From Myxococcota bacterium (GTDB taxonomy: Bacteria > Myxococcota_A > Polyangia > JAAYKL01): a DNA stretch of 50,787 nucleotides. The DNA lies in NCBI GenBank assembly GCA_030065855.1, contig JASJCT010000020.1, positions 1 to 50,787 on the forward strand. The letters are read 5' to 3'. Positions 25,904-34,800 of this stretch are shown here, in pieces. The translations under genes were made by a program, and so were the position numbers. The notes below the pieces were generated by a model. It was not told where the DNA came from and searched no databases. It worked only from the letters and a program-made list of their open reading frames with translations. The number at the start of each line of letters is the position of its first letter. Within the stretch, counting starts at the first letter, position 1.

Positions 25904-27394
25904 ATGCGTCAAATAGCGATCGTTTTAAAGGGAGCCCTCATCTTTCTGTTGTCAATTCAACTTATCTCTTGCGGCGGTTCAGACCGCTCGGCAGACAATG
26001 ACAACAATACCGATACCGGAGACAACAATAATGATACCGGCGGTGACAGCGACAGCGACAGCGATGGCGACAGCGACAGTGACGGCGACGGCGACAGCGA
26101 CAGTGACAGTGATAGTGACAGCGACGGTGACAGCGACAGCGACAGTGACGGGGATGCGGACTGCAACTCGAACGGTAACATTGGCGGAGGACCCGAGTGC
26201 TTTGGCTGGATACAGTTCGTCGATGAACACGGCTCCACTGTGGCCCCCGAAGAGGGCGAATCGCCAGTCACCGAAGAGGACGGCAGTAAAGTGGCCAAGG
26301 TCAAGTTCGATCTGGTGGAGACCATTCCGAACCAGGAGATCTGGGCCAGTGGCAACCTGGTGGGCTATACCGACACTTCGGACGTGTCCGGCCACAGCGG
26401 CGTGGCGATTACCTATCGGGCAGATAGACCGTTTTTCCTGTACATCGCCCAGGAGGGCGTCGAGGGGGGCCGGGAGTTTCGCGTGCCCCTGCCCGCATCA
26501 GAGAATTATACCGAGCGATTCAACCGCTTCGAGTACTTCACCCAGCCCAGCTGGGTGGACGCGATATCAGAGCTGGACCTCAGTGAGGTCGACGGCATCG
26601 GTATTGTAACTTCCTATGTCCGCGGGGGTGAGTCTGAGATCGCCATCCAGAACATGGTGTTTCACAAAGAGGAGATGGACGACCCATCGTTGATTGAAGC
26701 CGAAGAGGTCAATTGCAGCAACTACGAACCAGCCATGGTCTCCATCACCATGGACGACTCCTGGGACACCCAGTTCCTCTACGGCATGGATCCCCTCGAT
26801 GAACGGGGGATGAAGGGCACCATTTACCATCTGTCCGGACCGATGCAGGACAACTATGAGGCGTACATGAGTTGGGAGGATGCGATGGTGATGGCGGCAA
26901 ACGGTCACGAGGTCGCATGTCACACGATCAGTCATCCCCACCTGGATACGTTGAGTGAAGAGGCTGTGCGCCGGGAGATGGTGCTCTCTAAGATCTGGCT
27001 CGAGCTCGCCTTGGGTTATGAAATCTACAGCTTCTCCTCGCCCTATGGCGCGTACAATCAGACCGTCAAAAACATCGCCGCCGAGTACTACACCAGTCAC
27101 CGCACCATCATCCACGGGCTCAACACGCCGAACACAGATATGTACGAGCTCTACGGCCACGACATTGCCAGCAATGTCACGGTATCGTCAGTGCGCGGTC
27201 TCATCGACGACGCCATGAGCCAGGGCGCATGGCGCATCATCTTCTTTCACAAATACACCACCGGCGCCGCCACGGTTGCAACCGAGTACAATGTGGGCGA
27301 CTACGAGCAAATCTTGGATTACATCGCGCAATCCGGGATCAAGGTGGTCACCGTTCAAGAAGCCGTGCAATACATTACCAAGTGCGCCAAGTAG
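25904..27394 (+). CDS. Two-domain lipoprotein: binding-like module plus polysaccharide deacetylase (CE4) 3
   Basis: A 496-residue lipoprotein with lipobox QLISC and an Asn/Asp/Ser-Asp-Gly linker. The next module (about residues 115-270) begins CFGWIQFVDEHGSTVAP and resembles the module of the two small lipoproteins in this locus. It is followed by a CE4 domain with SITMDDSWD, GHEVACHTISHPHLD and FSSPYGAYN, from a different CE4 branch than deacetylases 1 and 2. The lipobox, linker, module, enzyme order suggests surface anchoring with the catalytic domain held away from the membrane. The ATG at 25904 follows AAGGAG by 8 bases. It could deacetylate chitin-type or other acetylated glycans. Confidence 0.82.
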   Translation: MRQIAIVLKGALIFLLSIQLISCGGSDRSADNDNNTDTGDNNNDTGGDSDSDSDGDSDSDGDGDSDSDSDSDSDGDSDSDSDGDADCNSNGNIGGGPECFGWIQFVDEHGSTVAPEEGESPVTEEDGSKVAKVKFDLVETIPNQEIWASGNLVGYTDTSDVSGHSGVAITYRADRPFFLYIAQEGVEGGREFRVPLPASENYTERFNRFEYFTQPSWVDAISELDLSEVDGIGIVTSYVRGGESEIAIQNMVFHKEEMDDPSLIEAEEVNCSNYEPAMVSITMDDSWDTQFLYGMDPLDERGMKGTIYHLSGPMQDNYEAYMSWEDAMVMAANGHEVACHTISHPHLDTLSEEAVRREMVLSKIWLELALGYEIYSFSSPYGAYNQTVKNIAAEYYTSHRTIIHGLNTPNTDMYELYGHDIASNVTVSSVRGLIDDAMSQGAWRIIFFHKYTTGAATVATEYNVGDYEQILDYIAQSGIKVVTVQEAVQYITKCAK

Positions 27395-27522
27395 ACCCAC
27401 CCAGTCACCGGTTCCTCACCTGTCCACCATTTCGGGGCAACTCCACCCCCCATCAAATACCTCGGTAAATATTGACGGCGTGTCCCGATTTGGTTTATCC
27501 AAATTTTATAGGAGAATAACCC

Positions 27523-28422
27523 ATGACGCGCTTAAAATGGATGATAGCTTTGTCCTTCTCGATAACCGCCCTGTCGGTTGGGGCGGCGACGCCGAAGAGG
27601 TGGCAAATCAAGAGACAGTGGCGCCTGTCAGCCCACGCAGATTCGATGAACACGAAAAAGGAGCGTATTCGCATGAATACCCCCGAGTGCGCCCATTGCC
27701 ATACAGCCCAGGGATACTGGCACGAAATCCTAGACCGGGGCATATCTGAGGCACCCTATAAAAAAGCAGTGGGCATTACCTGCATTGCGTGTCATGAGAC
27801 CGAAAAGGGTCGCGCGACCCCAGCGCTCAGAGTGGGTGATGTGGCGTCGGCGTGCTCGGGATGTCACGATATACTGGTAAAGAACGATGAAAGTCTGTTC
27901 TCCTCCTGTCCCCAGGGATCGATGTTGAAAGGCAAAGCCGGCGCACAGCTAGGCAGGAAAAACTATAGGATTGGCGCCCATTCCCAAATAGAAAAAAAAT
28001 GTGCGGGATGTCATATGGCACCTCCTCCCAAAGGAGAGCACCGCGTGGGCGGCCACACGTTTCGCGTTATTTCAAAGGGGAAGGGGCCACGCATATTTAA
28101 CCCCACCGGCTGTGTGGCGTGTCATGACGATATCACCTACGAATGGGTCAAGCAAAGCCAAGAGGAAGTCAAAGCGCTCATTAAAACTCTAGAGAAATTG
28201 CTGCCGATCCATCATTCAGAGGATCCAGAAAAAACCGAACCAAGACCCAAGTATCCTCAGGACCCCTCCCTTACCCCCATCCAATCACAGGCAGCCTTCA
28301 ACTATTGGGAGGTGGTCAAGGATGGCACATTCGGGGTCCACAACCCGGTATATATTCGCGACCTCCTGAACGCCTCAATCCGTGCGTTAAAAAAGAATCA
28401 CCCGAGTGTCCAGAATCATTGA
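27523..28422 (+). CDS. Pentaheme cytochrome c
   Basis: A 299-residue exported protein with an N-terminal signal peptide ending near GAA (residues 20-22) and five CxxCH heme sites: 56-60 (CAHCH), 87-91 (CIACH), 111-115 (CSGCH), 160-164 (CAGCH) and 197-201 (CVACH). The C-terminal helix AAFNYWEVVKDGTFGVHNP resembles the end of NrfA/hydroxylamine-reductase-like multiheme proteins. There is no Lys-ligated CxxCK catalytic site, so it is more likely an electron carrier than a nitrite reductase. TAGGAG precedes the ATG. It follows deacetylase 3 by 128 bp; a functional link to the glycan genes is not evident. Confidence 0.85.
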   Translation: MTRLKWMIALSFSITALSVGAATPKRWQIKRQWRLSAHADSMNTKKERIRMNTPECAHCHTAQGYWHEILDRGISEAPYKKAVGITCIACHETEKGRATPALRVGDVASACSGCHDILVKNDESLFSSCPQGSMLKGKAGAQLGRKNYRIGAHSQIEKKCAGCHMAPPPKGEHRVGGHTFRVISKGKGPRIFNPTGCVACHDDITYEWVKQSQEEVKALIKTLEKLLPIHHSEDPEKTEPRPKYPQDPSLTPIQSQAAFNYWEVVKDGTFGVHNPVYIRDLLNASIRALKKNHPSVQNH

Positions 28423-28431
28423 TGTCCAAGC

Positions 28432-28597
28432 TAAGAACCTATCTCAGTAGGCCGGACCGAGCATGGTGATTGAGACACGAGCAGTGCAAGGCAGGACGAC
28501 AAGTCTTGCTGGTGGCAAGGCGCGGAGGAGTAACGCAGCAATGCGAAGTGGATCGGTCGCCATGCGACGGGAGTGCCTACTGAGATAGGTTCTAAGG
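28432..28597. repeat. 166-bp inverted-repeat element (MITE-like), full copy
   Basis: The ends are a 19-bp perfect inverted repeat, AGAACCTATCTCAGTAGGC on the left and its reverse complement on the right. The interior has no coding frame of note and further partial dyads (GGACCGAGCATGG against CCATGCGACGG). A truncated, inverted copy lies at 2606-2680. Size, terminal repeats and lack of a gene fit a non-autonomous transposable element. It lies between the cytochrome and response-regulator 3' ends. Confidence 0.8.
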
Positions 28598-28608
28598 TAC
28601 CGTTCAGA

Positions 28609-29292
28609 CTATTTTACGAATTTATAGCCGGTCCAATGGATTGTCACAATGTGTTTGGGTTTGGACGGCTCTCGCTCCACCTTCCGCCTCAATCCATGCA
28701 CGAAGGTATCCACGGTTCTAGTGGAAGGGTAGTTGTTGTATCCCCATACGTTGTTGAGCAGCGATTCTCGGCTGATGACTTCCCCCTCGTGTGCGACAAA
28801 GTACTCGAGCAGACGAAATTCCTTGGCGGTGAGGTGGAGCTCCTTCCCTCCGCAACACACAATCTTCTTCCGAAAATCAATCCGGATATTACCGAATGTA
28901 TAATCCGATCGACCCGCGGGCACTTGATGGGTCCTGCGCAACACGGCTCTTATTCGCGCTACCAATTCCCTCGAGCTAAAGGGTTTGAGCATGTAATCGT
29001 CTGCACCCAATTCAAGACCAAGTACCCGGTCCAATTCGTCTTTCCGCTCACCGGTCAATATAATGATCGGGGTTGTAATTCCCTCGGTTCTCAATTGACG
29101 GCAGATCTCAATCCCGGTCATTGATGGCAGCACTAGGTCGAGCGTTATCAAATCGAACCGCTCCCTTCGCGCACGTTCGAGACCTTGCTCTCCATCCGTT
29201 GCCGAGTAAACCTCGAACCGTTCCAGCTCGAGGGTGGTGACGATCGACGTTCTAAGCGCCAGATCGTCTTCGATAACAAGAATTTTCATCAT
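28609..29292 (-). CDS. OmpR/PhoB-family response regulator
   Basis: A 227-residue two-domain regulator. The receiver domain has the acidic pocket E8-D9-D10, phospho-acceptor D52 (LITLDLVLP), switch T80 and K103 (MLKPF). The C-terminal winged helix (about 130-227) has the FRLLEYFVAHEGEVISRESLL and TRTVDTFVHGLRRKVE helices of OmpR/PhoB proteins, which bind tandem direct repeats of 10-11 bp. The gene is translationally coupled to the kinase gene upstream (overlap 29289-29292). Its likely target is the triple 11-bp repeat at 31690-31722. Confidence 0.93.
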   Translation of the reverse strand: MMKILVIEDDLALRTSIVTTLELERFEVYSATDGEQGLERARRERFDLITLDLVLPSMTGIEICRQLRTEGITTPIIILTGERKDELDRVLGLELGADDYMLKPFSSRELVARIRAVLRRTHQVPAGRSDYTFGNIRIDFRKKIVCCGGKELHLTAKEFRLLEYFVAHEGEVISRESLLNNVWGYNNYPSTRTVDTFVHGLRRKVEREPSKPKHIVTIHWTGYKFVK

Positions 29293-31670
29293 CGTCTTGG
29301 AAAACGGAGCTCAAAGCAGGTGCCACCGTGAGCCCGTCCCGATACACTGATACTACCGTTGTGCGCCGCCATGATATGGAAAGCAATCTTCAACCCCAGC
29401 CCCACGCCACCGCGATGCGATCCATTGGCCTTTTTCGATCGGTAGAATCCCTCAAATATCTTGTCCTGTTCATCCTCGGCAATGCCCTGGCCCCTATCTC
29501 GCACCGAAATCTCGACGTGATTCTTATTTTCGGTTAGCGAGATGTCAATCTCTTTTCGAACTGTCGAGTATTTGATGGCATTGTCGATTAGGTTAACCAG
29601 CACTTGTTTAAAGGCGTCGCGATCCACATGTACTATCACCGGCCCAGCTGACAGACATTCTCTGACCGAAAAGCCACCATCCCTAAGTCGCTCGCTAAAC
29701 AACTTTAGTACGTCTCCAATAATCGATTTGGCCTCTTCTTCTTGAAAGCAGTAATGTTCGCCGCTTCTTTCGATGTTTCCGTAATCAAGTATGTTGTGCA
29801 ATAGCCTGGATAACCTGGCGCTCTCCTCGGCGATCAGCTCTATCAGCTCCATTCTTTTATTTTCGTCATCGATCGCCCGTCCGCTGAGCAACTCCGTGAT
29901 GCTCTGGATGGCGCTCATCGGCGTCCTGAGCTCGTGAGATAAGGTGGAGATAAACTCTGTTTTCATCTGGTTGAGCTCGGTCAATTTCTCCTTTTCCGCC
30001 CGTTCGAATATCACCTCTTGGAGTAGGTTGATCCGCTCCAGACTGATGGCCAAAGTAACTGATATGTTTGTTAAAAAAACCACTTCTTCGTTGTTCAGAG
30101 GTCGATGTGATTTCTTTGGGCCGAGACCCAATATGCCGAAAAGGCCAGCGGTGCCAAATGGAATTCGAAAGATCGCCTCAAAGCAGTGTTCAGCGAGAAA
30201 CGCATCGATCTGCAAAAAGCGGCCAGTTTGACCAACGTACAATCCGGGGGCCAGTGCATCATCGATACATCTAACGAAGTCAACACGACTAGAGTTCACA
30301 TTCCGTGCCTGTTCGGCGAGTGTCACTGGTTTTTCGTCCTTAAGATGATAGATGCCCACTCCGACACGTTCCAAAGCCAAAGCATCTTCGAGCTGGGATA
30401 AAAAGTATCCCACCAGCTCCGATATCGAACTTATGTGCTTGGTCCGTTCGCCAAATCCAAGGGCGAGCTGTTTAAAATCTTGGCGCTTTCTATAAAAGGT
30501 TCGGTCTACGATGTCCTGTATTTTGATTCGCAGGGGATGAAATAAAGCGGCTACCAGCAGAGCACCGATCAAAGACGCCGTGACCGCATGTATGTCGAAG
30601 TGCTTCGCGAGGGTATTCTGAATAACGGTGACGGAAAAAAGATATATGCCAACTGTTGCAATCGTCAAAACAGCATAAACCAAGCTGTTAGTGAAAGCGA
30701 CCTTGATACCCATCAGATCAAATTTGATGAACGATAAAAGGAAAGTAATCGGTATGAACCCCATAAATATCATTGAAATATCTTCTGAAATGAGTGGTGA
30801 AAAACCGAGTACCTGGGGCATTTGAAAGGCCAGTATAAACGGGGCGAGGCCCAGACAAAGACCGACAAAGATCACCTTTATTTGAGCTCTTGCCTGCTTA
30901 TCCGTGGATTTGACGTAAATGGCGACAAAATGAATGGCGGTCAGCAAACAGGCGACCACGATGTGGATTCTGAAGTAATACAGCACACGCTGAAAAAGTC
31001 GATGATACGCTACTGAATCCGCGGCGACAGTGGCGACAAATGAAAACTCGAACACGACGATGAACAGGAACGCCAGGGCGTACGCAATGATTTTCGGCCA
31101 CAAGGCCTTGCGATCCCCAAAACACAGGGAAAAATGGAACAGCAATGTTGGAGAAAGCGGATAGAGTCCATAATACAGTAGCCCCGGAATGAATGAGAAC
31201 GCACTATGATTAAGACAGTAAAATCCACTATCGACCATCACCGAATACGAAAAAGCAACAGTGGCGGCAAAAAAGACACGCGCCTTTGGATCACCCGTTC
31301 GCAATAAAATGGCGACCACACCGAGCAAAAGAGTGAACAAGCCGGTCAACAGAAAGATGACCGGAAAAGGGACTTGGGAATAATGTGGTACGAGCTTCAC
31401 CTTGGCCAGCGTGAAGGAATCACCGCCACCTGCACGAAGTTGCAAGGTCACGCGGTCACCCACAACACGCCGGCTCAGGGCGAATTCAATATCGGTGTTC
31501 TCTTGGATATCGATACCATCAATCCCAATCAGTGTCTGTCGATCCAGCTGCCTCGGCAAGGCTGGTCGATGGAGTAAGAGGTAGAATCCATAAAGACCCA
31601 CTGATAAGGCAACCCCGCAGACCGTCAAGTAGAACCAGAGGGCGCTTCTTGTGTGGTGGTCGCTAGGCAT
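29289..31670 (-). CDS. Multi-domain membrane sensor histidine kinase
   Basis: A 793-residue kinase. Residues 1-35 hold a first membrane helix. Residues 37-85 (DRQTLIGIDGIDIQENTDIEFALSRRV) look like a short extracytoplasmic PDZ-like segment. A run of seven or so membrane helices follows (about 95-370). A cytoplasmic GAF-like region (400-545) leads to HisKA with phospho-acceptor H579 in LSHELRTP and an ATPase domain with N-box NLIDNAIKYS, G1 DRGQGIAEDE and G2 GVGLGLKIA. It autophosphorylates and passes phosphate to the coupled response regulator. The signal is unknown. The gene reads away from the giant Cys-rich protein gene and shares its upstream region. Confidence 0.9.
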   Translation of the reverse strand: MPSDHHTRSALWFYLTVCGVALSVGLYGFYLLLHRPALPRQLDRQTLIGIDGIDIQENTDIEFALSRRVVGDRVTLQLRAGGGDSFTLAKVKLVPHYSQVPFPVIFLLTGLFTLLLGVVAILLRTGDPKARVFFAATVAFSYSVMVDSGFYCLNHSAFSFIPGLLYYGLYPLSPTLLFHFSLCFGDRKALWPKIIAYALAFLFIVVFEFSFVATVAADSVAYHRLFQRVLYYFRIHIVVACLLTAIHFVAIYVKSTDKQARAQIKVIFVGLCLGLAPFILAFQMPQVLGFSPLISEDISMIFMGFIPITFLLSFIKFDLMGIKVAFTNSLVYAVLTIATVGIYLFSVTVIQNTLAKHFDIHAVTASLIGALLVAALFHPLRIKIQDIVDRTFYRKRQDFKQLALGFGERTKHISSISELVGYFLSQLEDALALERVGVGIYHLKDEKPVTLAEQARNVNSSRVDFVRCIDDALAPGLYVGQTGRFLQIDAFLAEHCFEAIFRIPFGTAGLFGILGLGPKKSHRPLNNEEVVFLTNISVTLAISLERINLLQEVIFERAEKEKLTELNQMKTEFISTLSHELRTPMSAIQSITELLSGRAIDDENKRMELIELIAEESARLSRLLHNILDYGNIERSGEHYCFQEEEAKSIIGDVLKLFSERLRDGGFSVRECLSAGPVIVHVDRDAFKQVLVNLIDNAIKYSTVRKEIDISLTENKNHVEISVRDRGQGIAEDEQDKIFEGFYRSKKANGSHRGGVGLGLKIAFHIMAAHNGSISVSGRAHGGTCFELRFPRR

Positions 31671-31689
31671 TGGCCCCTATATATATTTT

Positions 31690-31722
31690 TAACAAATTCC
31701 TAACAAATTCCTGACAACTTAC
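31690..31722. promoter_or_regulatory. Three tandem 11-bp repeats: predicted OmpR/PhoB-type operator
   Basis: TAACAAATTCC (31690-31700), TAACAAATTCC (31701-31711) and TGACAACTTAC (31712-31722) stand head to tail with no gap. An 11-bp period of direct repeats is the hallmark of PhoB/OmpR-family binding sites. The array lies in the only gap shared by the kinase operon and the divergent giant-protein gene. A TACTAT at 31737-31742 lies about 14 bp downstream, where a -10 box would sit if the array replaces the -35 element. Confidence 0.65.
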
Positions 31723-31810
31723 ACCAGCGTCCATGGATACTATCGCGGCAACCGGCTTGAAATCGAGAGCAATGATAAATGGGAACTCGAAAAATGGAAG
31801 GAGTGCTGCC

Positions 31811-34800
31811 ATGGGACGAAGGTGCTTTTTTGTCATGTTGTCTTGGGTCGTTGCGATGGGGATTTCGGCATGTCACAACGAATCCACGCTCGAACGTCGT
31901 TTGCCGCAAGGCTCACCCGCCGAGGTTGATTCTGCCGCCTCCTCAACCGAGTCGGCGCAATCGACTAAGCACAATGCCAGCCGCCCAGAAGGCGCCAGTG
32001 AGGCCAGTAGCCCAAGGGGGGAATCACCTCGAGAATACTACTGTGAAAATGGTCGCCCCGATGGTTTCTGTAACCAGGATACTGAGTTCAAGGGACTTTG
32101 TCCGGATTGTCTGGCCTGTGATTGTGTGTCGATGATGTGCGCGGAGTGTCGCGTGACACCCAATGAACCGATGCACCGAGCCCTCTGTCGTCCCGCCGAG
32201 GACGGGGGTCCTGATTTCGACTACGCCCCCTGCGGCCTCTGCGGTTTCAAGGTGCGCAAGTGTGTCGAATTCTCGCCGGGCTGCTGTTCTAATCCCGATT
32301 GCCGTGTGCTCCATCATAATAGCTGCGGTAGTTGGAGCGAATGGAGTCTGGATGCGGGCCATCGGTGCTTTCACGAAGCCGCTTGTAAAATCGACACCTC
32401 GAGCGGGCAGGAAATACCGCAGACCAGACCCTGCGGCGAAAAATGCGGCCACAACGAATGCCTGGCCAGTCTGTGGATGACCGAGAACCACAATGACGAA
32501 TATCTCGACCCCGATACACCCTTTGGCTGCTATTGGAGCGAGTGCCAGGACGAGAAAGAGTGTTCCCCTAACGATGAGCCACAGACGCAGACATGTGGCA
32601 ATTGCGGAACCCAATACAAGCACTGCAGTGACCAATGCCAATGGGACGCCGAATGGGGAGCGTGCGAAGGAGAAGGGTCTTGCCCACCGGGGCAGGTCCA
32701 AACCCAAATAGACAACTGTCCCTCTGGCTCGCAAAAGAGGGAATGTCAAGCCGATTGCACGTGGGGCCCGTGGGGGGCATGTGAAGATGAGGGGTGTCCA
32801 GCGGGAGTGGTCAAACGCGAGGGTTGCCGGGGCAATACTGGGATCAGAACGAGCACCTGTATCGATGGGCAGTGGAGTGATTGGGGAGACTGCCTATTCT
32901 CGAGGGAAGGTGATGGGAAGTGCGACGGACTGGAAACCTGCGCCACCAGTGAGGATTGCAATGGCAGTGCCTGCGATGTGAGCTTCGATGCGTGCGAAGC
33001 CGCCCCTGGCGAGCTGCCCGAGCGTGCGGATTGCTTTCCTGGTGGTTGGAATGACCACAAGTGGATACCGGCCGATCGCGACTATCGGCCATGTGGACAA
33101 TGCGGATTCGAAGTCCGCAAGTGTCTTCCCTGGCCCGCTGGTGAGGAGTGGGAAGGCTGCTGGAGTCGCTTTAGCGAATGCCGGCATGAATTCGGCTGTG
33201 ACTATGCCGCTACCCGTTCATGTGAGTCGGGTTGCCAAACCCAAACCTGCGTGGCCTCGGACTGGCTGGGTCAACAAGAAATCACACCCACCGGGTGCTA
33301 CTGGGCCGAGTGCGAAGGTTGCACAGACGGGGAAGTGCAAACCGAACACTGCCAGCTGGCCAATGGTAGTACGGGAACCTGGCACCGAACCTGCGACAAC
33401 TGCAACTGGGGCCCCTGGGGCAATGACGGTGTGGACGGTAAGTGCAAAGGGTGTTCGGACGGCGAGTGCAGCGCGGATGAAAACTGCGCCATCTGCCCCG
33501 AGGACTGCCAGGCGGATTGTGAGCAACTCGATGACATTCCGGACCGGGTCGACGGGGCTCAATGCCCGATACTCGAGGGTCAGGCGATGGGCTATACCTG
33601 CGATTACCAATCGGATCCCCCGGAGTACGACTTTCGCTATTGCGGTAATTGCGGCTACCAGGTTCGCCAGTGCCTCAAGGTTGAGACCGGCGAAGCCACT
33701 GTTGGATGTTGGAGTCAATGGAGTCATCAGTGCCGGAACGAAAGCGAATGCGATACCCTAAATCCGGCGAATTGTGGACAGTGCGGAAAGGTGATCTGCA
33801 ACGCGACAGCCACCATCGGGCAGTCCCACACCCCGCACGCTTGCAAGCTCGTGCTGGATCCTCAAACCAGCGAGCCCTTATGCCGTTCGACACCGGCACC
33901 TCCGTTTGCCTGCGATGGCTCACCGTACGATCCGATTTGGGATGAGCCGACTGGCTGCGCGCCATTAGGGCCAGCTGGTGAGAGCTGCCAAACAGGGAAC
34001 TGCAGTACCTGCCTCAATCATACAGAGCTTTCATGTTCCCATCGCGCTGTCCGCGCTTGCGAACCGGGCCCGGCCGGCGATTGGTGTTGGGGGCAATGGG
34101 AGTGCGATCAGCAGCCACCGCCGGTCTGCGATGAGGCGACCGGGCGAGAGCGAGCGAATTGCTGCTTGGCGGCGGCACAAGAGGCCGGGGAAAATCTCAA
34201 TTGGGCGATCAACTGCTGCGCTGGGCTTGCCGATGCACCTGACGACAAATCCGAGTACTGGCAATGCGTCTACAATGTCCACACCGCCGCCCAATTTCCC
34301 GGATGCGAGGAGACGGTTACCGGCAAGACCAATTTTCCGGCCCGCCGTGGCGACATCTTGCTGTTCAATCCCCACGACTCTGGGCAGGGCGCGATCACCG
34401 GTCCGCTGAATATTATACAAGGCGTGTACTTGCACCAGCGAGGCTATCGTCCGGGGATATGGGGATTCAGCCACGGACAGATCTGCAAAAAGAGCGTAGG
34501 CGCGAGCTGCGTAGAAATCTGCGAGATGGACAACAATGCCGGAACACTATCCAATTGGCTCGGGGATGCGATCATCACCGAATACGACCAAGACGCGCTA
34601 TCGTTGTTGTGGGCTGTCCAACCCATATTGGGTCGCCATTTAATGTGCAACAACTTGCACGCGATTCATCCCCTTGCACTAAGCGAAGCAAAGACCCCCG
34701 GTTCCGGTTGTTGGGAGAACTATAGCCATCCCAAGGGTGGCCTCACGCTGCGCCATTCAGGGCTCATAAAAAGCGCCGACGATCCATTGATCTCGGCTGA

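Noticed and set aside
23814..26160. Repetitive DNA resembling a CRISPR array or a minisatellite ncRNA
   Set aside because: Units are 6-24 bp, have no unique spacers, keep reading frame and lie inside lipoprotein genes; they code the acidic linkers.
25979..26395. Minus-strand frames rich in Val/Ala/Thr or Ser/Leu/Pro
   Set aside because: They are shadows of the Asp/Ser/Gly linker of deacetylase 3.
28573..29124. Plus-strand 183-codon frame
   Set aside because: It is the antisense of the response-regulator gene, whose receiver and winged-helix motifs are unambiguous.
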